Source of the DNA: Gonapodya prolifera JEL478
Lineage: Eukaryota; Monoblepharomycota; Monoblepharidomycetes; Monoblepharidales; Gonapodyaceae
NCBI GenBank assembly: GCA_001574975.1
Contig: KQ965779.1
Coordinates: 1-64,000 of the forward strand
DNA: 64,000 bases
Direction of reading: 5' to 3'
How positions within the stretch are numbered: position 1 is the first letter of the stretch; each line of letters opens with the position of its first letter. This document shows, piece by piece, positions 23,394 to 35,400 of this stretch. Made by a program: the position numbers and the translations under genes. The notes beneath the pieces were generated by a model, which saw only the letters and a list, made by a program, of their open reading frames with translations, was not told the origin of the DNA and made no database searches.

Positions 23394-24698
23394 TTTTTTC
23401 CTCCACGCAGCGGCCCTGCGAGATAGTTTTCCTGCCTCGGACGAGTGTTCCGAGGTGCGTTGCTTTGTGTTTCGGTGATTCGGTCTGTTTTGAAAATGTG
23501 ACGCACAGCCGCCGTTGGTCCCGTTCTCCTCAGGGCGAGATTCCTCGGCTCAAGTCACAAAGTCTCCCGAGGAACCAACGAAAGTCTCCACGGATCGAGC
23601 AGTGATTGGAATCCAACTTCCTGGACTGGCAGCGTATGTTTCGGACCTGGGTTGATAGTTGGTGCGGGGGCGTCAACGTATCCCTACCTGTCCCCATCCC
23701 GTTGGTACCGGTCATCCCGTCTCCTCTTCAGCATTTCCAACTGTATTACACCGGTTGCTTTTACGGTCACTTTCGAACACTGCTTTGCGGGTCATCACCA
23801 CGGTAACTCGAAACAGTTCTCAACTGACTCCCTCCCCAGTCCCCATCCTCACTCCTCCTTCCCCATCCCTCCTCGCCCCAAAATCTCGCCGCCACGATTG
23901 CGTCCACGTCGTTGACCCAGAACGTGACACCAATCGTTGTATTATACCGCGCCACGCCGAATGCTGGGGGAGAGGAGCGGGGGGTGCCGGGGGGGGAGGG
24001 GGGGGTGGTGGTGGGAACTAGTACAATTAATGACTAGTACAATTAATGGATAGAACAGATTGTTGAAGTGTCAGTTTCTGAATGGTTCTCTTGTAACTCG
24101 TCTGTAGTGCCTGCTGAGATCAATACCAGAAACAAATTTAGTCCTGCAGAAATTTGATGCAAACAAAGAACCCACGAATGGGGCTCACGGGCCGGCCACA
24201 TCCGCGCAAGTGAAAATGGGGCAGCTACGAAGAAGCGGCGAACTTCCCGGAACTAATCGAAGGGGGGTACCATATTTGCCATGTTCACGCGTTTTTCCTG
24301 TCTCTTTTGATATGGGGCTAGTTTCCTACGAACTTTTACGCCACTGCAAAACATTTACTTACACTCTAATACTTACCACGGACGCACGTTAGATTTGTAT
24401 ACCTCACGTAATTTTTAGTTCTTCAAACGGCATCCTGCTATCCTGCTGTGCTCGTATTCGTCGTGTTGGAATATTCTCGAAAATTTTCGAGGAAACGGTC
24501 CGCAAGAATTCCCTTCAGAGGAAATCTATTACGAGAAACTTGATTACACATTCAATTGGAACCACTTGACATTTTCTTCCGAGGTTGACGTGACGGCAGC
24601 CTCATTCAGGTTTCCCTGAGTCCCTCTTCCACCAACCCAAGGCAGTTCAAATCGATCGGTGCGAGGGTAGAGAGCTCTCAGACTCAAATGTCAGTTTG
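23394..24698. other. Intergenic, with G tract and repeat fragment
   Basis: A guanine-rich tract of about 45 bp lies near 23,968-24,016. Next to it, at about 24,045-24,150, sequence resembles parts of the repeat copies at 27.1-27.4 kb and 35.1 kb (TTTCTGAA...TTCTCTTGTA, GATCAATACC, TTAGTCCTG). No gene is supportable. Confidence 0.45.
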
Positions 24699-26645
24699 AT
24701 GGCGACGTGGAAGCGTTCTTCGCTGTCTCCCGTTGAATCCCGCTCTCGCGCGAATTGCCATCACCGTGAAGGTCGCAGGTGTATGCTCCCATCATCAAGG
24801 CGCACGCACTGATTGCAGTGACGACATGGACGATTGTTGCTCCCACCGCTATCCTGGTCGCCCGGTGAGTGAGATTTTTCTCGTTCACGATGCCACTTCA
24901 CCACTCAGTGATTTGCGACCGGAATCAATGCCACACACAACGGGCCAGGTTCTACAAACGACGCCTTGCGATGATTTCTCGAGGAAAGGATCACCAAGGG
25001 GTCTTCACGTTAAACTGGTTCCCGATCCATGTCTCGTTACAACTGTTGACCATTTGTCTCCTCTTATTATCCATGTCCTTTTCTCTGGTGACACCTAGAC
25101 CGTTATCGGGCGTCCACGCAGCTCTTGGATTGTTTCTCGCATGTATCCTGGTCTTCCAACCGGTTATGGGAATCGTGGCACGTTTTGGAGGGGACTTTGA
25201 AACCGTTCGATACCCGTCAAGGGTCGCCAACGTGTCCTTGGATCCACACTCTCGAAAAAGAGATTCCGGCGAAAAGCCCCCTCGCGTGCTCCATGTATCC
25301 ATTGTCGAACCACCCCGAATCGAGCTCGAATTAGCTGTGACCCGTCCACCCTTACAACAAGCGGTGCAGAAGGATTCAGATACGACTGTGGTTAATTCGG
25401 TAGCAAAATCCCCCGTATCATCGGTGCCTCATGTGGAAGTCGAAGAGAATGCTGCGTGGGATTCGGGCCTCGAGACAAGGGCGTCGACCCATACAGTTGA
25501 TGAAATGTATGCAGCCCAACCACAGGTATCTACTTTCAACATTTATGACGTCGTAAATTACTCACTTTCTTTTCAACTGAAGCTACCTCTGGCACTTCTC
25601 ATGAGCGGAGGAACAGGGTCCTCTCTCGGAATATCCCATCCCGCTGACCAGAGTACTGAACTAGCTGGAAGCAGCATTTCCTCCACAGACCAACATCTTC
25701 CATCGGACCAATCGCTAGCCGATGATATTGTCACTGTTCCAGCGTATACCCCCGACTTCGAGCCTTTAACCCCACCAGAAGTGGTCTCACCCCCTCGTTC
25801 AATACCACTCCCTGTTCCTGACCCCACGAGAAGGATTTCAAACGCCCGTTTCTACAGAGCTCCGAGTCGCAGCACGTCTGGATACTCGGACTTCTCCACA
25901 AACGATGTTCATGATACTTGGTGGACCTATGTAAAGGATCGGGCTTGGAGTTGGTTATTCGTTCTCTTTTCGGCAAGGGCAAGTATCTCTACTCTTTGCG
26001 ACAAGGCGACACTCATGTCGTATTTACTTTAATGCTTCGAAGGTGCACAAAATTATGGGCCACCTTTGTCTCTTTCTTGCTCATCCCACTCTGGCCCTCA
26101 CTCTTCCTCCGCCCTCGAAAGACTCGCTCCCCTGGATCTCGCACGGTACCTGGTGTACAACTTATATCGTCTCCTTCCTCTACCTGGAGTACCTTCGAAG
26201 CCGAAGGCACAACACGCATCTGCACAACCACAAGGGCCGTCGACTTCGCCGAATGTATGACAAGACTCAAGCTGAAGAAGTCCAGCAGAAGCCGTCGCTC
26301 GAGGATCCCAACACGGGATACTTCGCCATGGGCGGCCCAACAGATCCAGGCCACGTCATGGACGGCGACGAACACACGCCAGAGACGAGGCACGATGATG
26401 ATCACGGCGAGGGCATACGAATGAGACGAAGCTACGGTGAGGACCCTGATGCCGAACCCCTTCTTGCCCCGTTGCCTCGAAAGCGCGATCAAACACTTGC
26501 GAGCACTGAAATCTATGATCGAGATCGTTCGCGGAATGAGCGTGCTTCGACCTCGTCCCCACTTGCCGTTCTTGCCGTGTTCGTGGCAGTTAGTATCGTG
26601 GATACGGTGTTGGTCACTCGATCCATATTTGAACATTATAACTAG
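24699..26645 (+). CDS. Cytochrome b561-type membrane protein with long insert
   Basis: Exons 24699-24731 (tentative), 24779-24864, 24949-25525, 25583-25960 and 26043-26645 join in phase to about 558 residues. The b561 core is recognisable: helix 1 with KAHALIAVTTWTIVAPTAIL, helix 2 with WFPIHVSLQLLTICLLLL, helix 3 with GVHAALGLFLACILVFQPVMG, helix 4 with VHKIMGHLCLFLAHPT, and helix 5 with YIVSFLYLEYL. The histidines in helices 1-4 fit the haem ligands of b561 proteins, which pass electrons across membranes, for example for ferric reduction. Unlike normal members, about 235 polar, Ser/Pro-rich residues lie between helices 3 and 4. The C-terminal tail is hydrophilic and ends with one more hydrophobic helix (SPLAVLAVFVAVSIVDTVLV). 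The start codon is a guess. The 57-nt intron 25526-25582 is a multiple of three and might be retained. Confidence 0.68.
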
Positions 26646-27084
26646 TGGTTTGGGACAGAGCGAAAGTCGCCCTTTCGTGGCCTCGACCACTCAATGTGAC
26701 AGATTCTCGTGATTTTATTGGATGGTGCAGTCAGTTATCTCTTAGGGATACCCGAATTCATAATGTGATATCCTGCTGTAATATGAAAAATCGCCCTGCA
26801 GCTACATACGGAGTCCGTCATTTCGCCGCATTTTGAAGTGAAGCATCGACATGAACGCTGACTCCACGGATGAGAGAGAAATTGGTTGTCATGGTTGACC
26901 AGCGCCGATTTAGGACAAAAAAAAAAAAATGCAAGGCCGGTTTATTTTGGGACGAGTGTAATAAAGAAATCGCTCCTTATTATGTGTTGCAGAATGTTAC
27001 GTCACAGAGTTGGTGGATTGAACATGACAGCACTGGAATTTTAATGAATCTCAGTATGGACTGCCGATCGCCATATTACCTGGG
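26646..27084. other. Intergenic stretch, nothing recognised
   Basis: Contains a 13-bp adenine run near 26,918 and no supportable gene. It leads into a dispersed repeat copy. Confidence 0.35.
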
Positions 27085-28090
27085 CCTTGCTTGATCTAGC
27101 AAGATTGGGTAAGCAAAGTCACCTAAATTTACTAAATGAAAGTTGAGACTGTGGGTTAGGCTGATTGACGTCAACTACGACGAACAAGAAGTACAGTTTA
27201 CAAGATGTGGTGGCTACATTTTCTTGATCAGGTCGTGGTTGATTTGCCTGGTCTTTCCAAAAACAAGATCGTGGAACCAAATGTTTCTGAACACTTCTCT
27301 TGTACATCGTCAGTATCTTCAAAGATGATCAATACCGGAGCCAAACTCAGTCCTGTAGCCCATCCGAAATTGTTTGACCCGCTCCAGTTTGGGACAGAAA
27401 GCAACGAGAAGTCGGTCAAAACGACATGTGCACTCAAGAATCAAAGATTTTGTGTGTGGGGGAGAATGTTGCATCACATGTGAGTCGGATACAACGATGC
27501 TCGCAGGTGACGTAACGAGCCCAAAGTTGATGTCATGGACTTGATGCGTGCAAGAAAAATAAAAATAAAAAAATAAAGAGGATTTCACTTTCCCGTTCCC
27601 CCACCGAGAGTGCGATCTAGGTGGGCTTCCAAAATCAACGGGCTGGGCATGAAACCATGCAGTTTTTAGCGAACAGCTTTTTACAGAGGTCCTCAGAACA
27701 CATGACGTGGAAATCTTCCACGCAGACGCTGCAGACAAAAAAAAAATCACCTGTACAGCTGCGCCGCTCTTCCTTCTCGGGGAGGAGCAAAAGTTCTTCT
27801 ACATCATCAAAGACAGTACACGCAGGTGGTTGAAACTGTGTCTGGTGAGCGGTAACCCTGCTCTCCCAGGGCCCAAAATTATGGCGAACATGCACCTGGA
27901 TTCCTTGAGAACAGTAGTGTAAGGCATTGTGAAGTGTTTCAGAGTTTGCATGTGCACCAGTGTGGGTCTCCTGCTCGTTGTAATTGCATCACCGTGGTTT
28001 TAGCCTCGGTGAAGAGACAAGAAATCCTGCTTTCACTACTGACGTCACCATTGTCGTCAACCATGCGTCCAAAAATGTAAAAAATATGTT
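27085..28090. repeat. Dispersed repeat family A, copy 1
   Basis: Parts of this stretch recur at 34,925-35,400 in the same order: CTAGCAAGAYTGGGTAAGC, then GCTGATTGACGTCAAC, then a GAAGAAG-like block, ATTTTCTTGAT, later AGGTGGTTGA and a second TGACGTCA with AGCGTCCAAA. The copies differ by many substitutions and indels, so the family is old or weakly conserved. No protein coding or terminal repeats were seen. Two TGACGTCA palindromes lie here (27,166 and 28,040). Confidence 0.5.
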
Positions 28091-29372
28091 GTCCAGTGAG
28101 ACAGACAGCGCACCGATGGAAATAAATAGGGGATAGTACATAGTAAATCGAAGGGTGTGTGGATGGAGTGTCTGCGTATATTGAACAGGGGCCAGTAGCG
28201 ACACAACGGCAGTCGCGACACAACGGCAGAGGCAAATAGAGGACAGGGGGGCAGAACTAAGCCAGCAGATGCTGCCCAGGCTTTTGTGCCCGGTTGACCC
28301 CACTGGACCCTGCTTACAGAGAATAAAACGCATGTGCGCTTCCCGCTAGAGATGTGATCCCAGTTGTCCACTAAGAAAACCCTTCCATCTTTGCTCCATG
28401 AATGCGTCTAGAAATTGAGCATATTTCTGCAATCATTGATGGATGTTTCAGCAATTTTGATGTAGAACATTGTCATCAGGTGCAGCTCACTCACCCAAGC
28501 ACAGCCTGGCGCAAACGGTCCATCCGCCCCATGAGATACACCGAGGAAGAGGGGTCCATTGTAGGGCCGGGCTTGCTCCTATTCTGGGCCGTAATTAATG
28601 CGGTTGAGATGGTAGTACAGTTTATAGAAAGTGGTCAAAGGGCAAGTTCTGTCTCAGCGGAAATGGCTTGAGACCTTTGAGTTTGGGTAGCACATGGGAG
28701 CAGAGTTGATTCACATTTGTCTGCAATCAAAAGCATTCACTTGCATAAAACTCTCGACCACCCCGCTCAGTTTTTCAAAAGTCCAGAGACAACTCAAATA
28801 TTTTTCCTTCGTCCAGAATTCTGACGTGTTGGGTATGAAGACAAACGGCCTCATCTGCCCTCTGGAACATCAGAAACGCATGTAAATAGATTGCCTTATT
28901 TGTGTCGGAAGGCGGAATTCTCATAACAGAGCAAGCGGCCAAACTTATCATTTCACACTCACATAGTTCCGACATGCCCAACGCGGCCATCCTAAGTGAG
29001 AAAAATGGCCATGCAAGGTTTTCAACTCTTTGTGCGTAATGGCTTTCACCAATTCAGGGCTTTTGCCTCTCGTCCCCTAAGCTCAGGAACAGACATAATT
29101 TAGATTTTTGGTTGGTTGACATTTATTCCTGCAATGTACATACTTTGTGCTTGTAAATGCCGCTCATAAAGTTCTTCACACATTGTGCGCAGGCAGGGTC
29201 TCCTCGCCTTCCCAACCAGGAATGCTGGGAAATTTGCAAGTCCAAATCTTCATTGGGCAAATGACTCACCATATGTCTTCACTGCGGCTAACATGCTCAT
29301 ATCGATCCATCGTTTCATCTCCAGCAAGTTGGACATAGTAATTTGAGATTGACGATCGAGCACTCGCAACAG
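28091..29372. other. Intergenic stretch, nothing recognised
   Basis: AT-richer sequence with short open frames only. No gene, tRNA or clear repeat was identified. Confidence 0.35.
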
Positions 29373-29942
29373 TCAAGAAATATCACAAATGAGAACTGTC
29401 CATTTGCATCCAAGAGAATCACATATCTCAATGGGGGTACCACTCACCAAACGGCCTTCGCAAATGAATGTTGCGTTGCTACCTTGCAATTTGACGACTT
29501 TCCCATGCTCGTAGCCTTTGTTCATCAAATAGATGAGAATCCAGTTCACAAGCTTTCCGTCCAAAATGTTGGGATCAAATGTGAGATCAAATTGCTTTAC
29601 CCATTTGACAAACTGACGGAAACTGCTAAAAGACCGTGGGCGTGAGCAGTGAAGAAACAATGGGAATGTAACGCAAACATTTGACGCACTTTTCCCATTG
29701 AATCTGGGTTTGCTTGACTCGAAATCCCTGTACATGGTCTCAACAGCAGCATTTGCGTCGACAGTACTGTGAGCGCCATTTGTGACTGGAGTTTCCAAAG
29801 AGAGCGCCGGCGCAGTTCCACTCAATCGATTCTCCTCAAGATCCAGGGCATCATCAGCGGCAATTTCGCCCAAGTCCAGCGGCTCACCATTGCCACTGTC
29901 CAGCATATCTTTGCGTGGGTCATCATCGCATAAGCCATCCAA
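29373..29942 (-). CDS. ORF of about 189 residues, unknown, possibly from a mobile element
   Basis: A single open frame. The N-terminal half is acidic. The second half contains FESSKPRFNGKSASNV and FVKWVKQFDLTFDPNIL followed by LVNWILIYLMNKGYEHGK. This arrangement loosely resembles the N-terminal SAM-like core-binding region of tyrosine recombinases found in Crypton-like elements. The catalytic domain (R...H-x-x-R...Y) was not seen. It lies about 0.5 kb beyond the end of the Plavaka-type transposase. It may be an exon of a larger gene, or unrelated. Confidence 0.3.
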   Translation of the reverse strand: MDGLCDDDPRKDMLDSGNGEPLDLGEIAADDALDLEENRLSGTAPALSLETPVTNGAHSTVDANAAVETMYRDFESSKPRFNGKSASNVCVTFPLFLHCSRPRSFSSFRQFVKWVKQFDLTFDPNILDGKLVNWILIYLMNKGYEHGKVVKLQGSNATFICEGRLVSGTPIEICDSLGCKWTVLICDIS

Positions 29943-30487
29943 AAGATCGGCGGCATTTGAAGAGGAATCTCAGTCATCTGCGGAACTTGAGCCAGACATC
30001 AGCCAAGCACAGACCGATCTATTTTTTGGTTACAGATGTGAATCATAGCTATCTGCCCAATAAGGTTTTCATTGGCGAAGATGTTTGCGAATGGGGTAAG
30101 GGGCAAGGGCGCAGGGGGGGGCTTCCATGTGGCACAGAACCCCGTCCACAACCCTTCCATGTGTAAAACGATATACATGTAACAGGTTTGATGTATTAAC
30201 TTGTTCGTCTTCAGTCGTCACAGAGTTGGGTGGGATGATAACCACAGATGAATTACGTTCTCACACAAGATACCTGACATGATTGGAGCCGCATGCGTGC
30301 AAAGAAAATAACGGGGCTTTGTCGTAGCCTTCCAGAACAGACAGAGGGGTGGGGGCATATTGGGCGTAGCCAACACCCAAAAAAACAAGGCTCCGGCTGA
30401 ACTCTTGACTTAGCAAAATTTGAAGGGTCCAGGCCAATGACCAGCAGACCTCAATCCATTTTCCAATGTTGGAAGTTAGCTTCCATA

Positions 30488-33110
30488 TTACTTCATGAAC
30501 CCACAATGGTCACATTTCTGGTTCCATATCTGGTAGTAGCCATTCAAATACCTGCTATGAAGTAAGTTGTGGATCTTGCCAGTATCGGTAGCCAGTGTCA
30601 ATAAAGGTGCTCTCGTCACAAATTGGTACTCGTCGAAACATATCCTTGTCAAGGAAGTTGTTGAGGAAGTACGCACAGTAGCCATGCTGTCAGGTATTAA
30701 ATGTGCAGAGCGGACAATGGCTGCAGCAGGTATTATGCATACACCATCCCATGGCCGCAAGTCTGGCGACACCATCCAGGCTCCAGTGATGGATGGTCCA
30801 CATGAGACTCGGTACCGCCGCACCAGTGCAAGGTGTAGATTATGACCAAAAGCCTGAACGGCAAACATGAGCAGAACTTCACCAACAAAAAAGCCCAATC
30901 CGGAGTCTCCTTGCTCATCCAGAAGTGAGTCAGGATCCATTTCATCCAGTCCTGGTAAAGCATCCTCTGAAAGTGTGATGGTATGATAAATTACTGTGTC
31001 TGATCTTGCCCGATTGTGAAACTGTTCTGTGCTGCGCACAATATCTGTGATAGGTCGAGCATCCTCATTGTAATCGATAATCTTCAGAGAGCCATAGACA
31101 GAGAGCTGTGGGTAGATCAGAGCAAAGCATTCTTGTAGTTTGCAACAGCTCTTGTTTCAAACTCTAAATGTGAAACCAAGGTTCTTACCTTGTGGCCGGA
31201 GGTCAATGGCACCAAATTTTTAGTCCGTACTCTAGCAGTCCTACCACAAACCTTCTCATCAACAAAGTGTTGAATCTTTTCTTGCAGTCGATTGAAGTTG
31301 GAGTGGTTTGGGAGTTGTTGCAAGTCATAGAAAGATTTGATGGATCGCCTCTCTGACCCCAGTGAAATTGTCCGTTGAGCAAGGTGTTGAGGAGCAGGAA
31401 GATGTTCTGGTGGGATCAGCGATACAGTAGGTTGTAATTGGGACTGAATGAGTTGCTTTATGCCTTCCAGTTGTTCGATCCGAACAATCTTTGCAGAAAT
31501 CTGCCAGCAAACACAACAATTTAAACAAAAGAATATGATCAGTTAACAATGACCAATATTGCTTCAATTGATCCAGAATGTTCACTTGCAGTAAGAATTC
31601 TTTCCGGTTTGTTGTACGAAAAAGTTTCTTTAGGATCTTGTGGCCGCTTTCGGACTGCTGCGTAGAATACCCATCAGGAGTGCCAAACTCAGGAGTTTCT
31701 GAAATAAAACGTTGAAGGGTGTGCATCTTGACAACATTCAGACGTGTTTATGAAATGATAAACGGAAAGTAAACACTATTTGATGTTTGGATATTCAAAT
31801 TTCAGCATGTTAATGGACGTACCTTTGAATAATTGGCAAATGATTGTCTTGCGTATTGCCCAAAACAGCTTTAAGTTCTCATATGCTTTGCAGAGGGCAT
31901 CAACTGAAGTTGAGGTTGCTGAAATAAGGAAATGGAATCTTTGAAAGTGGACAAGTGCCCGTAACGCATCTTTAAGAATCCTTGGAGAATCCTCTTGGCC
32001 AAACCATTCTTCAAGAATGAATGGTAGACACTGTTTGTGGGGGGATTGTGGTGGGCAGCCAGTGTAGCAGTGAATGGGGTGGTAGTAGGCAAGAGGTCCA
32101 AATGAAAGCATTGTAAGTGACTGTGCAACTCATCTGCACACATTCAAAACTAGCAAAATCTTCAGACAAAGAGGATTTGGCACCCACCCGAAACATCATA
32201 TTATATTCTCGTCCAGTGAAGAGGGTTCCATTGGAGACACCTTGCATGAAATGATGGAGATCAGGATGCCTTGGGAGATTCTGATACCTACATTACAAAT
32301 AGGAAGCCTTGTGAGAAATATACATGGTGTAACCACTCATATGGTTGCTCACTTTTGATCAAGCTGTATGACAGCTTTGTTTCCATGAAAATCCGCAAGC
32401 ATCTCCATTGCCAGGGGCAGCAAATGTGTTCCTTGAATCCCAGTTTCAATGACATGGAGGGTGTCTGGAGTGCACATCTTGAAGCAGCATACAAGTGATC
32501 CCATTGTATCAAACAAACTCTTCAGAAAGTAGGCAAAGAATGGCAATCAGCATTTGGACAGACTTTAACACAGGATATCAATGTGCTACTGAGACTCACC
32601 AATGGTCGTACCCACAAGCTCTCCTCTTTTAACAGACCCTCCACTTCTAATTCATGACCTTGAAGAGCAAGCATTCGGGAGATTTCCACCATTTCCATTC
32701 TTCCTCTTAGCGTCCTCTTTCCGTACTCAATGCAAAAACTTCCAACATTGTGTAGCTCATCACGTTGTACGTGGCAGCATGGAACTGGCTTTGTGGTGCT
32801 TATTCCCTGCTGTATAAGGGCAAAATTTGCTCTTGGAGCGCAATAGTGAATCCATTTTGTGATCAATGGACACTGACTCATGAGCATAGCAAGGACTAGG
32901 GATCACACAGAGAACTTACTGCTCAGGAAAATCTCCACAAAATCGCATTGGGATGGGAAATGCAAGGTATTTCTTCCCATCTGGACCAATCATGAGCTCG
33001 CCACTATCAAAACAATAAACCAACACATCCAGTCACAGAGCAACGCTAGGGCCTGGGTTCTCCCACTAGTGAAGCAGTTCTCGAGAAGGTGAATACTCAT
33101 GTCCTTGGCC
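30488..33110 (-). mobile_element. Plavaka-type (CACTA-like) DNA transposon, decayed
   Basis: Fragments in the order expected for a Plavaka-group transposase lie on the minus strand in several frames. Near 33,000: IGPDGKKYLAFPIPMRFCGD then FPEQ. Near 32,450: CTPDTLHVIETGIQGTHLL. Near 32,250: NLPRHPDLHHFMQGVSNGTL with FTGREYNMM. Near 31,980: EDSPRILKDALRALVHFQRF. Near 31,680: FGTPDGYSTQQSESGHKILK with TNRKEF. Near 30,700: IIPAAAIVRSAHLIPDS, with FDEYQFV after it. These match the usual spacing of such transposases, which cut and paste DNA. Frame changes and stops outnumber plausible introns, so the copy is probably dead. Terminal inverted repeats and target-site duplications were not located. 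Confidence 0.7.
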
Positions 33111-33421
33111 CTCAGTCTCTTGAAGGAGACCTAGTCTGCATGTCGGTGGTCACGCACCATACTCATTCAGCAGAACTAAACATTGCAGATTCCCAACCCT
33201 GGGAGTGCAGGAATTGCTCCTCAGGGCCTCTAGAGTGCAGAATCGCTCTTCAGGACATCCAGAGTCTTCGGACGTGTTGATGGCAGCACTGACCCGGTTC
33301 TCTACAATGCTAGCAAGACCTCTGTCAGACTTGGTTCCTCTTGCAAATCAATTGGAAATGGACAGCTACTCCAAGGAAAGTTCAGACGTACGTGTCTTTC
33401 CGCAGTACGGCTGTGGAATCA
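33111..33421. other. Sequence between transposon and hairpin
   Basis: May still belong to the 5' end of the transposon, since Plavaka transposases carry an N-terminal segment before the part recognised here. No zinc finger or other motif was found. Confidence 0.3.
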
Positions 33422-33493
33422 TACTTTGTGTTTAAGCGTTTGATTTGATGACATCGTTTTCCGCTGTAGAATCAAACGCTTAAACATAAAGTA
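33422..33493. repeat. Near-perfect inverted repeat (hairpin)
   Basis: The arm 33,422-33,445 (TACTTTGTGTTTAAGCGTTT then GATT) is complementary to 33,470-33,493 at 23 of 24 positions, with a 24-nt loop. Such perfection in otherwise diverged surroundings suggests a recent origin or constraint. It may be a tiny foldback element, transposon-end remnants, or a structure at the edge of the Plavaka-type element. Confidence 0.8.
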
Positions 33494-34924
33494 CGTCACA
33501 AATCATCTCCCTATGGCGTTCCGGTGGTCCCCCAAGTATCAGCCAATGGAGAGTCGAGCACAGGACCAAGAAGACCCAAGCAAGGTGAGCAAGGAAGGTG
33601 GAAACAGAACCCAACATTTTGGAATACCAGCACGGTGACTGGGCAGATGTGTGTGTGCACAGCTTTCCATGGGGAAACTCATGGGGGCATATTGCTCTTC
33701 ATTTGTGCAGCGGTGACACCCGACACGTGGTGTTGAATGCAGTTGTAATTTGATCCAGCGACTTTTCACGTCGTTGGAGGCGTTGCTGCAGAGGGTAATC
33801 CAATCAATCTGTGTGAATGTTGAATTTCTCACAAGGGAGGTTTGGTATTTGCACTGGGAGAGCCGTTCCTCTAGTTGTAAACTGTAGCCTGTTGGTGTGT
33901 TTCCTGTCCGTGTTCTCGCATGGTTACATACGGAAACAATGGGGATGGGAAGCGTTGGAATCCGTTTTTCGGATTTCATCATCGCTCCTTGTTTCGGTTT
34001 CAATACTTTCGCTCACCACCCTGTTTTTTTTTTCAGCCCGAGTCAATAAGAAAGCACGCAACCAGACACGCACACATGCCTCGTCTACAGATCGGTCAGG
34101 AAGTGAGGGTCAGCATCTGGGTGATTCAAGGTGCGCCGAAACCGGTTGCCCCGCTCCTTTCGTCAAAAAGCGAGGGCCTTCACAACGTGGTGAATTATTT
34201 TGACTCAAAGTTTCACAGGTGGGCTTATATGGGAGTTTGTTGAATCCAGTTTCGCAGGCGAAGGCAAGAGCATTCGACAATCACGCATTAAGAAGCCTAC
34301 GTTGAAGCGGACTGCGGGCGTGCAAATAAAAAACGCAGTTAGAAGTCGGGCACCACGAGCGAGACATAGTCGGGTTTCCAAACAGCGGTGGTATGAAGCT
34401 CTCCTTACCACAACCTGTGGCGTGAAAACTGACACACGAACGTTGCAGGTGAAATCAGTTGCTCGGGTAACCAGCTGTATGTTCTCCTGCTTTTTGAGAT
34501 CGGTACGGGGGCAAAATCAGTTAACATTTGTGGCGAAAGAGCTATTCCAGCACATCGGTGGTTGATGAAATTGCATGGTCTAATCACAAGACGCGTCACA
34601 GTCCCAATACCCACAAGAATGGCAAACGCACAGTTGAGCTTCGTAGAAAAGTCAATACAAGGGTGTTTGGGCTACGTGGCTGTGCATCTGTACAAGAATA
34701 TCGGAATTGACGCCACTAAGGTTGTCAACCAAATTGGAGAGTCATGGTAGTTTGTCAAAAAAAAATCAGAGGTATAGAGTGTGTACATAGAACTGATCAC
34801 TAGAGCTGTTCTGTCTCCAGCAGGAAAATATTTGCAAAATACATGTGATAGAGCTGGGTCTGGACGATGGAAAAAGCTTTCGCATGACATTAGCTAAGGT
34901 GATCATATTGCCTTGACTCGCAAA
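33494..34924. other. Repeat-like DNA without a supported gene
   Basis: Short open frames only. A segment near 34,553-34,610 (ATCGGTGGTTGATGAAATTG) resembles 35,270-35,320 in repeat family A, so part of the stretch may be another, older copy. Nothing else was recognised. Confidence 0.35.
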
Positions 34925-35400
34925 ACTTCGCTCTATCTAGCAAGACTGGGTAAGCCACGTTACCTCAATTCTACAAAAAGCAATCTGTGGTTTACGCTGA
35001 TTGACGTCAACCTCCACGAAGAAGAAGAGCAGTTTTCAAGATGTAGTGAATGTATTTTCTTGATTTCGTGTTAATTTTCCTCATTTTTCCAGGAACAGGT
35101 TGTTAAAGCGGCAGTTCTGAATTCGCACCGTGGAATCTTTGTACCCAATTTTTTACAAAAAATGTGTGTAGAAAAGTTCACACGATTTTCATTTGTTCTC
35201 CGCCTTCATTACAGTGCGAGGTCACATTGTGACAAAAAAAACCAGTTAGCCTTTGAGTACACGTCACTACCAGGTGGTTGATGAAACTGCGAGCATCTGG
35301 TTGCAAGAGATCACATCGGGAAAATGAGAGGAGTTACAGGCAACGGTGACGTCACCCAAACCACCAAGCGTCCAAATAATATTCATCAAAAAGTGAAGAC
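34925..35400. repeat. Dispersed repeat family A, copy 2
   Basis: Matches the copy at 27,085-28,090 in order and orientation, with deletions. It contains two exact TGACGTCA palindromes (35,002 and 35,347). No coding sequence. Confidence 0.5.
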
